From JBOHER01 sp050701115 (GTDB lineage: Bacteria; Actinomycetota; Actinomycetes; Mycobacteriales; Pseudonocardiaceae), in the NCBI GenBank assembly GCA_050701115.1, contig JBOHER010000502.1, forward strand, positions 1 through 5,780: a stretch of 5,780 nt of DNA. Direction: 5' to 3'. The notes under the pieces were generated by a model. The model saw only the letters and a list, made by a program, of their open reading frames with translations. It searched no databases and was not told where the DNA came from. Made by a program: the position numbers and the translations under genes. Shown here piece by piece: positions 1 to 5,780 of this stretch (positions are counted from its first letter, which is position 1; each line of letters starts with the position of its first letter).

Positions 1-555
1 GCCTGTGCGGGGGATTCCGGACCGCTCACCTACAAACAGAGCAGGCGCGGCGCCGCCGAGATCGACCGGGTCATGCGGCACGTGCTCTGGGACTCCGGCC
101 GGCGCCACCAGGTTGTGGAGTTCTCGCCCTACGGCTACGACGAACGGCAGTTCTGCTCGCCCGGCTTCGACCTGGGAGTCGGCTGCCTGACCAGGACACC
201 GTATGCGGCATACCCGGAGTACCACACTTCCGCCGACAACCCTGGTTTCGTGTCGCCGGAGGCGATGGACGACACGCTGCTGGCCTGCCGGGAAGCGGTC
301 GCCGTCCTGGACCGCAACCGGTGCTACGTCAACATGAGCCCCTACTGCGAGCCTCAGCTCGGCAAGCGGGGTCTGTATGACTCCCTCGGTGGCCGCAGCG
401 ACGCCAAACAGGCGCAGCTGGCGATGCTCTGGGTGCTCAGCCTCTCCGACGGCGAGCACAGCCTGCTGGACATCGCCGAGCGGGCGGACCTGCCGTTCGA
501 CACCGTTGCTGACGCGGCACATGCGCTGCACGGCGCGGGACTGGTCAAGGAGTGA
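1..555 (+). CDS. DUF4910-family M28-like aminopeptidase with C-terminal winged helix (5'-truncated)
   Basis: The reading frame is open from base 1 and stops with TGA at 553-555, giving the last 184 residues; the N-terminal part lies off the left edge. Signatures of the DUF4910/DUF2172 putative zinc aminopeptidase family are visible: GDSGPLTYKQSRRG at partial residues 4-17, GYDERQFCSPGFDL at about 45-58, and the near-invariant YPEYHTSADN at about 71-80. By analogy with M28 peptidases, His75 of that last motif is a likely metal ligand and Glu48 of DERQF may also act at the site. From about residue 110 to the end the protein looks like a winged helix (ALHGAGLVKE near the end), as in full-length members. 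Proteins of this family are often encoded in polysaccharide or secondary-metabolite loci; substrate and role are not established. The stop lies 4 nt before the flippase start, so the two are probably co-translated. Family assignment is by recalled motifs; hydrolase activity is inferred. Confidence 0.86.
   Translation, partial: ACAGDSGPLTYKQSRRGAAEIDRVMRHVLWDSGRRHQVVEFSPYGYDERQFCSPGFDLGVGCLTRTPYAAYPEYHTSADNPGFVSPEAMDDTLLACREAVAVLDRNRCYVNMSPYCEPQLGKRGLYDSLGGRSDAKQAQLAMLWVLSLSDGEHSLLDIAERADLPFDTVADAAHALHGAGLVKE
547..552 (+). promoter_or_regulatory. Ribosome binding site for the flippase gene
   Basis: AAGGAG lies inside the last codons of the peptidase gene, 7 nt before the ATG at 560. It decides the flippase start: the same frame is open further upstream to about 377, but that stretch overlaps the conserved peptidase C-terminus and has no comparable site. 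Confidence 0.8.
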
Positions 556-559
556 GCCG

Positions 560-1879
560 ATGACCCGAACCGTCGAAACGCGCTCGCGCACCGTTCGCGC
601 CGCGGCCGGGCGGCTCAGCTGGGGACTCGCCGACCAGGCCGTCTCCAGCATGACGAACTTCGTGGTCGGCATCTACGTGGCCCGCACGCTCGGGTTGACC
701 GACTTCGGGATCTTCAGCCTCGCCTGGGTGACCTATGGCGTGCTGCTCAATGTGTCGCGGGGACTGGCCACCGATCCGCTCATGGTGCGGTTCAGCGGGG
801 TATCGACCGCGTCCTGGCGCGGTGCGGTGTCGCGGTCATCGGGCACCGCGCTGCGCGTCGGCATTGTCGCGGGCGCGGTGAGCCTGCTGGCCGGTGTCGG
901 GATCGGCGGATCGCTCGGTGCCGCTTTCGTCGCTCTCGGTCTCGTCCTGCCCGCGCTGCTGCTGCAGGACAGTTGGCGGTTCGCGTTCTTCGCCGCCGGG
1001 CAGGGCCGGAAGGCGTTCACCAACGACATGGTGTGGGCGGCTGCCCTCATCCCCGCGATGATCTTCGCGGCCCAGCGTGGAAGTGTCTCCGGTTTCGTGC
1101 TGGCCTGGGGATTGTCCGGCGCTGTGGCCGCCGGTTACGGCTGCGTCCAGACCAGGATCCTGCCCCGCTCGGCCGGAGTGCGCGCGTGGCTGCGCCAGCA
1201 GCGCGACCTCGGCCCGCGCTACATGATCGAGAACATCAGTCTCAGTGGTGCCGTGCAGCTGCGGATGTACGGTCTGGGTGCCATCGCCGGGCTCGCTGAC
1301 GTGGGCACGGTCCGCGGCACCGTGTTGCTGTTCGGCCCCTTCATCGCCGTCCTGATGGGGCTGTCTCTGGTGGCCGTTCCGGAAGCGGCGAGAGTGCTTC
1401 GACAGAATCCTCGTCGCCTGCAGCACTTTTGTCTGCTCCTCGGCGGAGTTCAGGCCGTCGCCGCACTCGCGTGGGGCCTTACGCTGCTTTTCCTGCTGAC
1501 CGACAATGTCGGGGAGTTCGTCCTCGGCCCGGTATGGCTGTCGGCGTCGGCGCTGATCCTGCCTGTCACGGTGGAGGTCTTGGGTGCCAGCGTTTCCACC
1601 GGAGCGGCGGCGGGCTTGCGCGCACTGGGCGCCGCTCGCCGAAGTCTGCGCAGCCAGTTGCTCGTCTCTGCCGCCTACGTGACAGGTGGGCTCGTCGGTG
1701 CCGCACTGGCAGGCGCGCACGGCTCGGCCTGGGGGGTCGCCGCCGCCACCCTCTTCGGCGCGATGGTGTGGTGGGCGCAGCTTCGCACCGGCCTGCGCGA
1801 GTACATCTCCCCACCGCTTGCCGGTCCGCCGGCAGCGTCCCGGACCCAGGTCGACCGCGACGAAATGAGGACCTCATGA
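560..1879 (+). CDS. Oligosaccharide flippase (Wzx/MATE-like) membrane protein
   Basis: This 439-residue protein is very hydrophobic, with about twelve likely membrane helices (approximate spans 22-42, 50-67, 100-117, 119-136, 158-172, 176-195, 230-246, 253-273, 290-313, 326-345, 367-385, 389-408). The size and helix number fit the polysaccharide biosynthesis/Wzx branch of the MOP exporter superfamily. The N-terminus, with SMTNFVVGIYVARTLGLTDFG at 30-50 (a helix followed by a short LGLTDFG loop), resembles the first helix pair of PST-type flippases. Such proteins move undecaprenyl-linked oligosaccharides from the cytoplasmic to the outer face of the membrane. The tail after about residue 412 is short, hydrophilic and cytoplasmic. 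ATG 560 is chosen because of the AAGGAG site and because it follows the peptidase stop. The stop overlaps the next start as ATGA. Sequence alone does not reveal the substrate, and another MOP-type exporter role cannot be excluded. Confidence 0.84.
   Translation: MTRTVETRSRTVRAAAGRLSWGLADQAVSSMTNFVVGIYVARTLGLTDFGIFSLAWVTYGVLLNVSRGLATDPLMVRFSGVSTASWRGAVSRSSGTALRVGIVAGAVSLLAGVGIGGSLGAAFVALGLVLPALLLQDSWRFAFFAAGQGRKAFTNDMVWAAALIPAMIFAAQRGSVSGFVLAWGLSGAVAAGYGCVQTRILPRSAGVRAWLRQQRDLGPRYMIENISLSGAVQLRMYGLGAIAGLADVGTVRGTVLLFGPFIAVLMGLSLVAVPEAARVLRQNPRRLQHFCLLLGGVQAVAALAWGLTLLFLLTDNVGEFVLGPVWLSASALILPVTVEVLGASVSTGAAAGLRALGAARRSLRSQLLVSAAYVTGGLVGAALAGAHGSAWGVAAATLFGAMVWWAQLRTGLREYISPPLAGPPAASRTQVDRDEMRTS
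1867..1870 (+). promoter_or_regulatory. Ribosome binding site for the GT2 gene
   Basis: GAGG lies 5 nt before the ATG at 1876, inside the end of the flippase gene. It supports that start over in-frame positions upstream; the frame stays open back to about 1429 but there encodes no glycosyltransferase homology. Confidence 0.65.
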
Positions 1880-2805
1880 CCACCGTTTCTCGGTTAAGCA
1901 TCGGCCTTCCCGTCTATAACGGGCAGAACTACCTGTCGAAGTCGCTCGACGCACTGCTCGGTCAGAGCTACCCGGACTTCGAGCTGATCATCTCCGACAA
2001 CGCGTCCACCGACGGCACCGAGGAGATCTGCCGGCGCTACGCCGCCATGGACCCGCGAATCCGCTACATCCGCCAGCCCCGCAACATCGGCGCCGCCCCG
2101 AACCACAACCTCGTCTTCCGGGAGGCCAGGGGTGAGCTGTTCAAGTGGGCCTCCCACGACGACCTGTACGGCCCTGACCTGCTGGCGCGCTGCGTCGAGG
2201 CGCTCGACGAGCACCCGAACGTCGTGCTGAGCCACGCCGGTATGGCCATCATCGACGGGGCGGACGAGATCATCCGGGGCTACGACTACTTGCTGGCCAC
2301 GGATTCCCCGTACGCCCCGGAGCGCTTCCGCAGTCTGTTGTTGACCGACGGCGGCGACGACGAGTACGGCGTGATCCGATCCGAGGTGCTCCGGCGCGTC
2401 GCACCGCACGCCAGCTACCACAACCCGGGCCGTACGTTCGTCGCCGAGATCGCGCTGCATGGCCCGTTCCACCAGGTCCCCGAACTGCGGTACTTCCGCC
2501 GCGACCACCCCGACCGTGGTGTCCGCCTCCCGACAGTACGTGCCGTATGCGCCAACCTGGACCCGCGCCGGGCGGACCATCCGACCGTCCGGCTGCTTGG
2601 CGAGTACGTCTGGGGCTATGTCACGGCGATCCGGCGCGCGCGCCTCTCGGCCGCGGATCGGCGCCAGTGCTACCGCTACCTGGCTAACTGGCTGGCGAGC
2701 CGCGCGCTCCTTGCGCCCGTCCATCGGATCGAGAACGAGTTAACCCTGTCCTCGATCAGCTCAGCGGCAGCAGTCGACGCGGAACGGGAGAGGCGGGCGT
2801 CGTGA
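1876..2805 (+). CDS. Family 2 glycosyltransferase
   Basis: A 309-residue soluble protein with a GT-A fold of family GT2. SIGLPVYNG at 8-16 and SDNASTDGT at 40-48 form the nucleotide-binding half, the latter with the usual early Asp41. WASHDDLYGPDLL at 91-103 holds the DXD-like metal/nucleotide site (SHDD variant, Asp95-Asp96). RTFVAEIALHGPFHQVPELR at 186-205 matches the family's acceptor-side segment, with Glu191 a candidate base, followed by FRRDHPDRG. It probably transfers a sugar from an NDP donor to a lipid-linked glycan at the cytoplasmic face; no membrane helix or signal peptide is visible. Donor and acceptor cannot be read from sequence. The start overlaps the flippase stop (ATGA) and the stop overlaps the next gene's GTG (GTGA). 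Two TTA leucine codons occur, at codon 7 (1894-1896) and codon 289 (2740-2742), which is unusual in DNA of this composition. Confidence 0.92.
   Translation: MTTVSRLSIGLPVYNGQNYLSKSLDALLGQSYPDFELIISDNASTDGTEEICRRYAAMDPRIRYIRQPRNIGAAPNHNLVFREARGELFKWASHDDLYGPDLLARCVEALDEHPNVVLSHAGMAIIDGADEIIRGYDYLLATDSPYAPERFRSLLLTDGGDDEYGVIRSEVLRRVAPHASYHNPGRTFVAEIALHGPFHQVPELRYFRRDHPDRGVRLPTVRAVCANLDPRRADHPTVRLLGEYVWGYVTAIRRARLSAADRRQCYRYLANWLASRALLAPVHRIENELTLSSISSAAAVDAERERRAS
2786..2793 (+). promoter_or_regulatory. Ribosome binding site for the pyruvyl transferase gene
   Basis: GGGAGAGG lies 8 nt before the GTG at 2802. It supports the GTG start, which overlaps the GT2 stop codon as GTGA. Confidence 0.7.
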
Positions 2806-4094
2806 CCCCGCACCGTCCGATCAGGGGGCAGAAGCGACGCGCGGGAGGCGGTCCGCGGGTGGGCTTCTTCGGCAATCTGGGCTCGGGCAATCTCGGTAAC
2901 GACGGGTCCCTCGACGCAGTGGTCGCCTTTCTCCGCGAATGGCACCCTGACGCGAAGCTGGGCTTTCTGTGCATGGGGCCGGAGCAGGTGACGGCGCGGT
3001 ATGGCGCCCCGGCCACCCACCTTCAGTGGTACGAACCGCACGCCGGGACGGCAACGGGCGCGCGTGCCGTCATGCTCAAGGTCGTGGGAAAGGTGCTCGA
3101 TCCGTTCCGCACACTGGCGTGGGTATGCCGCTATGACGTCGTGATCGTGCCCGGTATGGGTGTGCTCGAGGCGACCGTTCCCTTGCGGCCGTGGGCGTTC
3201 CCGTACTCGCTGCTCTCGCTCTGCGTCTCCGGCAGGCTTGTCGGCAGCAGGGTCGCGCTGGTCAGCGTCGGCTCCGATGTCATAAGGAAGCGCGTCACGC
3301 GCTGGGTGATCACGCGGGCGGCCCGCCTCGCCCACTACCGGTCGTATCGGGACGTCCTCTCCCGCGACGCGATGCGGGAGATGGGCGTCGACGTCGTTGC
3401 CGATGAGGTCTACCCGGACCTCGCGTTCGCCCTTCAGGTACCGCCAGCGACGCCGGCCGTCACGGGGGCGGTGGGCGTCGGCGTGATGGCCTACTACGGC
3501 GGCAACGACGATCGCGGGCGGGCCGGCGAGATTCACCGCGCTTATCTCGACACGATGAAGCGCTTCGTGCGCTGGCTCGTCGACGGCGGGCGGCAGGTGC
3601 GGCTGTTCACCGGCGACCAGATGGACGACAACGTGCTCACGGAGATCCTCGCCGACCTGCGGGCGCACCGGCCCGCGCTCGACCCCTCCCTCGTGGTCGC
3701 CGAGCCCGCGGCCACCCTGCAGGACCTGATGCAGCAGATGGCGACTGTCCACACCGTGGTCGCCACCCGCTTCCACAACGTGCTGTGTGCGCTGAAGCTG
3801 TCGAAGCCCACGCTGTCCATCGGCTACGCGGCCAAGAACGACGTCCTCATGGCGGGCATGGGCCTTGGCGAGTTCTGTCAGTTCGCGCGCTCGGTCGACC
3901 TCGACCGCCTCATCGAGCAGTTCACCGCGCTGGAAAGCAGATCCGAGCAGCTGCGGCGAACGATGGCGGAGCGAAACCTGGCCGTCGCGCGACGTCTCGA
4001 TCACCAGTTCACGGCCTTGTCCGTCGCGCTGTTTCCGGTAGCCGAGCAGGTACCGCACACAGCCGAGCCGGTGCCCGCTCAGAAGGGGGTGTGA
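2802..4094 (+). CDS. Polysaccharide pyruvyl transferase family protein
   Basis: A 430-residue protein of the polysaccharide pyruvyl transferase family (PF04230 type; GT-B-like fold), which moves the enolpyruvyl group of PEP onto a sugar to form a pyruvate ketal, adding negative charge to a glycan. After a basic 20-residue leader comes GFFGNLGSGNLGNDGSL (21-37), the family's N-terminal glycine-rich GNLGND signature. VVIVPGMGVLEA near 113-124 corresponds to the usual second Gly-rich strand. TRFHN at 322-326 (Arg323, His325), followed by ALKLSKPTLSIGYAAKNDVL, is the characteristic C-terminal R-x-H motif region with catalytic or PEP-binding residues. No signal peptide or membrane helix is seen, so it should act in the cytoplasm before flipping. 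GTG is used as start, coupled to the GT2 stop; the TGA overlaps the next ATG (TGATG). Some family members do other chemistry, so ketal formation is inferred from the family. Confidence 0.86.
   Translation: MTPHRPIRGQKRRAGGGPRVGFFGNLGSGNLGNDGSLDAVVAFLREWHPDAKLGFLCMGPEQVTARYGAPATHLQWYEPHAGTATGARAVMLKVVGKVLDPFRTLAWVCRYDVVIVPGMGVLEATVPLRPWAFPYSLLSLCVSGRLVGSRVALVSVGSDVIRKRVTRWVITRAARLAHYRSYRDVLSRDAMREMGVDVVADEVYPDLAFALQVPPATPAVTGAVGVGVMAYYGGNDDRGRAGEIHRAYLDTMKRFVRWLVDGGRQVRLFTGDQMDDNVLTEILADLRAHRPALDPSLVVAEPAATLQDLMQQMATVHTVVATRFHNVLCALKLSKPTLSIGYAAKNDVLMAGMGLGEFCQFARSVDLDRLIEQFTALESRSEQLRRTMAERNLAVARRLDHQFTALSVALFPVAEQVPHTAEPVPAQKGV
4083..4089 (+). promoter_or_regulatory. Ribosome binding site for the RmlC-like gene
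   Basis: AAGGGGG lies 4 nt before the ATG at 4094, in the last codons of the pyruvyl transferase. An in-frame GTG at 4091 directly abuts the ATG, but it would leave almost no spacing, so ATG is preferred. The frame is open back to about 3785 without RmlC homology there. Confidence 0.65.
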
Positions 4095-4636
4095 TGAAAG
4101 CTATTCCAGTTCCAGCGATTACCGGCGCATATCTGTTCGAGCCGACTCCGCACGTCGACGAGCGAGGGTTCTTCTGCCGCACCTTCGACCGGGAGGTCGT
4201 TCGCTCGGTGGGCATCGAGCCGGACGGGTTCGTCCAGGACAGCATCTCCCGGTCGAGAAAAGGGGTCGTGCGGGGCCTACATCTTCGCGGGGGCGCGGGC
4301 GAGGCGAAGCTCGTACGCTGCTCGTACGGCTCGGTCTTCGACGTCATCGTCGATCTTCGCCCTGGTTCTTCCACGTATCGCAATCAGGAGTTCTTCGAGC
4401 TGTCCGGAAGTACTCAGGTCACGCTGTACGTGCCGGCAGGCTGCGCGCACGGGTTCCAGGCGCTGACCGAACCTGCCGACGTGTCCTACCGGATCGACCG
4501 GGTGCACGACCCGTCCGAGGACGTCACGATCGCGTTCGACGACCTCGAACTGGCCATTCACTGGCCGCTTCCGGTCACGATCATCTCGGCGCGCGACAGG
4601 AAAGCGCCGTCACTCGCCGAGGCTTTAGCGACGTAG
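4094..4636 (+). CDS. RmlC-like dTDP-4-dehydrorhamnose 3,5-epimerase family protein
   Basis: A 180-residue single-domain cupin of normal RmlC length. Family landmarks appear in order: HVDERGFFCRTF at 20-31, FVQDSISRSRKGVVRGLHLR at 46-65 with catalytic base His63, KLVRCSYGSVFDVIVDLR at 72-89 with Asp84, YVPAGCAHGFQAL at 112-124, FDDLELAIHWP at 148-158, and SARDRKAP at 165-172 with Asp168. RmlC enzymes epimerise C3 and C5 of dTDP-4-keto-6-deoxyhexoses for L-rhamnose and other deoxysugars. Here the segment that normally reads Tyr-Tyr-x-Pro, with the catalytic Tyr (Tyr139 in Salmonella RmlC by recalled numbering), reads Val137-His138-Asp-Pro, so activity or specificity may differ from true RmlC. 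The gene follows the pyruvyl transferase with a 1-nt overlap and precedes an aminotransferase by 11 nt. A TTA codon is at codon 178 (4625-4627). No rmlA, rmlB or rmlD is in the window, so the symbol rmlC is not given. Confidence 0.88.
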   Translation: MKAIPVPAITGAYLFEPTPHVDERGFFCRTFDREVVRSVGIEPDGFVQDSISRSRKGVVRGLHLRGGAGEAKLVRCSYGSVFDVIVDLRPGSSTYRNQEFFELSGSTQVTLYVPAGCAHGFQALTEPADVSYRIDRVHDPSEDVTIAFDDLELAIHWPLPVTIISARDRKAPSLAEALAT

Positions 4637-4639
4637 AGG
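4635..4639 (+). promoter_or_regulatory. Ribosome binding site for the aminotransferase gene
   Basis: AGAGG overlaps the TAG stop of the RmlC-like gene and lies 8 nt before the ATG at 4648. The 11-nt gap is the longest non-coding stretch in the window. Confidence 0.65.
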
Positions 4640-4647
4640 TAACTGGC

Positions 4648-5780
4648 ATGAGCACCGATCGACCCCTGCCGCGGTCGTACGAGGCGAACGCGCGGTTACA
4701 CGCCATGGTCCCGGGCGGCGCCCATACCTACGCCAAGGGCGACGACCAATACCCCGAAGGGCTGGCCCCGGTTATCTCCAGGGGCCGCGGTGGGCATGTG
4801 TGGGACGTCGACGGCAACTCCTACATCGAGTACGGCGCGGGGCTGCGTTCAGTCAGTCTCGGACACGGGCACCCGCGGGTGCTCGAGGCCGTGCGTCGCG
4901 AGATCGACCGGGGCGCCAACTTCGTTCGGCCGAGCATCATCGAGGTCGAGGCGGCGGAGCGTTTCCTGGCGACCGTTTCCACGGCGGAGATGGTGAAGTT
5001 CGCGAAGAACGGTTCGGATGTCACCACGGCCGCGGTGCGACTGGCCAGGGCCGTCACGAATCGCCCGCTGGTCGCCGTCTGCGGGGACCAGCCGTTCTTC
5101 TCCACCGACGACTGGTTCATCGCGACCACGATGATGCCGGCAGGTATTCCGGAGCGAGTTGCCGAACTCACGGTCTCGTTCCCGTACGGCGATCTCGATG
5201 CCACCGACGAGCTGCTTCGGCGGCACGACGGACGCATCGCCTGCCTGATCCTCGAGGCTGCGACCCAGCGCGACCCTCCTCCCGGGTACCTTGCGGGTCT
5301 GCGGGACCTCGCGCACAGATACGGCTGCGTTCTCGTCTTCGACGAAATGATCACCGGGTTCCGCTGGTCCGAGGCAGGTGCCCAGGGCTTGTACGGCGTT
5401 ACCCCGGACCTCTCGACGTTCGGCAAGGCGCTGGGCAACGGGTTCGCCGTCTCGGCCCTGGCCGGACGGCGGGAGCTGATGGAGCAGGGCGGTCTGCACC
5501 AATCCCGCGACCGCGTCTTCCTCCTCTCCACCACCCATGGGGCGGAGACCCACTCCTTGGCGGCTGCGATGGCCGTGATGGAGACGTACGTGGAAGAAGG
5601 CATCACGGCTCGACTACACGCGCTCGGCGCTCGTCTCGCCGCCGGTGTCCGCGAGGCTGCGAACAGCATGGGCGTCGGTGACCACGTCCTCGTCCACGGC
5701 CGGGCGAGCAACCTGGTCTTCGCCACCCTTGACGAGAACATGCAGCCGTCGCAGGCCTACCGGACGCTCTTCCTGCGCCA
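4648..5780 (+). CDS. Class III PLP-dependent aminotransferase, glutamate-1-semialdehyde aminomutase-like (3'-truncated)
   Basis: The frame is open from ATG 4648 to the right edge: 377 residues of a family that usually runs about 425-450. The fold-type I, class III hallmarks are clear. MVPGGAHTYAKG is at 20-31, VWDVDGNSYIEYGAGL at 51-66, and the phosphate-binding KNGSDVTTAAVRLARA at 120-135. Asp232 in VFDEMITGFRW (230-240) should pair with the PLP pyridine nitrogen. Lys260 in STFGKALGNGF (256-266) is the Schiff-base lysine. STTHGAETHSLAAA (294-307) supplies the residues that reach across the dimer. The closest well-known relative is HemL, but the gating-loop region reads CGDQPFFSTDDWFIATT (145-161) instead of a HemL-like YHG segment. 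The neighbours are glycan genes, so a role in making an amino sugar or related precursor is more likely than haem synthesis. A TTA codon sits at codon 17 (4696-4698). Substrate and exact reaction (aminotransfer or amino shift) are unknown. Confidence 0.88.
   Translation, partial: MSTDRPLPRSYEANARLHAMVPGGAHTYAKGDDQYPEGLAPVISRGRGGHVWDVDGNSYIEYGAGLRSVSLGHGHPRVLEAVRREIDRGANFVRPSIIEVEAAERFLATVSTAEMVKFAKNGSDVTTAAVRLARAVTNRPLVAVCGDQPFFSTDDWFIATTMMPAGIPERVAELTVSFPYGDLDATDELLRRHDGRIACLILEAATQRDPPPGYLAGLRDLAHRYGCVLVFDEMITGFRWSEAGAQGLYGVTPDLSTFGKALGNGFAVSALAGRRELMEQGGLHQSRDRVFLLSTTHGAETHSLAAAMAVMETYVEEGITARLHALGARLAAGVREAANSMGVGDHVLVHGRASNLVFATLDENMQPSQAYRTLFLR

Noticed and set aside
377..559. Upstream extension of the flippase frame
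   Set aside because: It overlaps the conserved peptidase C-terminus, gives a Cys/Ser/Arg-rich sequence unlike a flippase N-terminus, and the AAGGAG site points to ATG 560.
836..1720. Open frame on the minus strand, 294 codons
   Set aside because: It is opposite the membrane-protein gene, rich in Gln, Gly, Arg and Asp, without recognisable motifs or a convincing ribosome binding site; judged an antisense shadow.
1429..1875. Upstream extension of the glycosyltransferase frame
   Set aside because: It overlaps flippase helices and encodes an Arg-rich, motif-free sequence. The GT2 domain begins right after ATG 1876.
2676..4058. Long open frame on the minus strand, 460 codons
   Set aside because: It lies opposite the GT2 end and the pyruvyl transferase, has low-complexity Arg/His/Asp/Val-rich composition with no family motif, and is the usual mirror of G/C-rich third positions in the real genes.
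3785..4093. Upstream extension of the RmlC-like frame
   Set aside because: It overlaps the conserved C-terminus of the pyruvyl transferase. The cupin of normal length starts at ATG 4094.
4094..4636. Naming the epimerase-like gene rmlC and inferring a rhamnose pathway
   Set aside because: The catalytic Tyr position is Val-His, and no rmlA, rmlB or rmlD is present in the window.
4800..5681. Plus-strand open frame of 293 codons, and a minus-strand frame at 4821-5741
   Set aside because: Both overlap the class III aminotransferase, whose frame carries all the catalytic motifs. The alternatives are Arg/Gly/Ser-rich and motif-free.
4648..5780. Naming the aminotransferase hemL
   Set aside because: The fold matches, but the gating-loop segment differs from HemL and the neighbours are glycan genes, so haem synthesis is not supported.

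Overview
The window is a gene-dense stretch of high-G+C DNA (roughly two-thirds G+C by eye, with G/C strongly favoured at third codon positions). This points to an actinomycete such as Streptomyces, Micromonospora or a relative; the genus cannot be fixed from the sequence. It lies inside a glycan (exopolysaccharide or other surface or secreted glycoconjugate) biosynthesis locus. Both edges cut through genes, so the cluster continues on both sides.

Layout, all on the + strand: (1) 1-555, C-terminal part of a DUF4910/M28-like zinc aminopeptidase-type protein ending in a winged-helix domain; (2) 560-1879, a polytopic membrane protein of the oligosaccharide flippase (Wzx/MATE-like) type; (3) 1876-2805, a family 2 glycosyltransferase; (4) 2802-4094, a polysaccharide pyruvyl transferase family protein starting with GTG; (5) 4094-4636, an RmlC-like (dTDP-4-dehydrorhamnose 3,5-epimerase family) cupin; (6) 4648-5780 and beyond, a class III PLP-dependent aminotransferase of the glutamate-1-semialdehyde aminomutase (HemL-like) fold, cut by the right edge.

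The genes are packed as one translationally coupled operon. The junctions are a 4-nt gap, an ATGA overlap, a GTGA overlap, a TGATG overlap and an 11-nt gap, each with a purine-rich ribosome binding site just upstream. There is no room for an internal promoter or terminator between genes, and none was seen. No RNA genes, insertion sequences, CRISPR arrays or attachment sites were seen.

A working model, partly inferred: the RmlC-like and HemL-like enzymes help make an unusual (possibly amino-) sugar donor or another activated precursor. The GT2 enzyme adds a sugar to a lipid-linked intermediate, the pyruvyl transferase caps a sugar with a pyruvate ketal, and the flippase moves the product across the membrane. 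The DUF4910 protein often accompanies such loci but has no firmly established role. Points worth a second look are a Val-His pair in the RmlC-like enzyme where the family has its catalytic Tyr, a non-HemL active-site loop in the aminotransferase, and four in-frame TTA codons (two very early in their genes) that would imply bldA control if the host is a Streptomyces.
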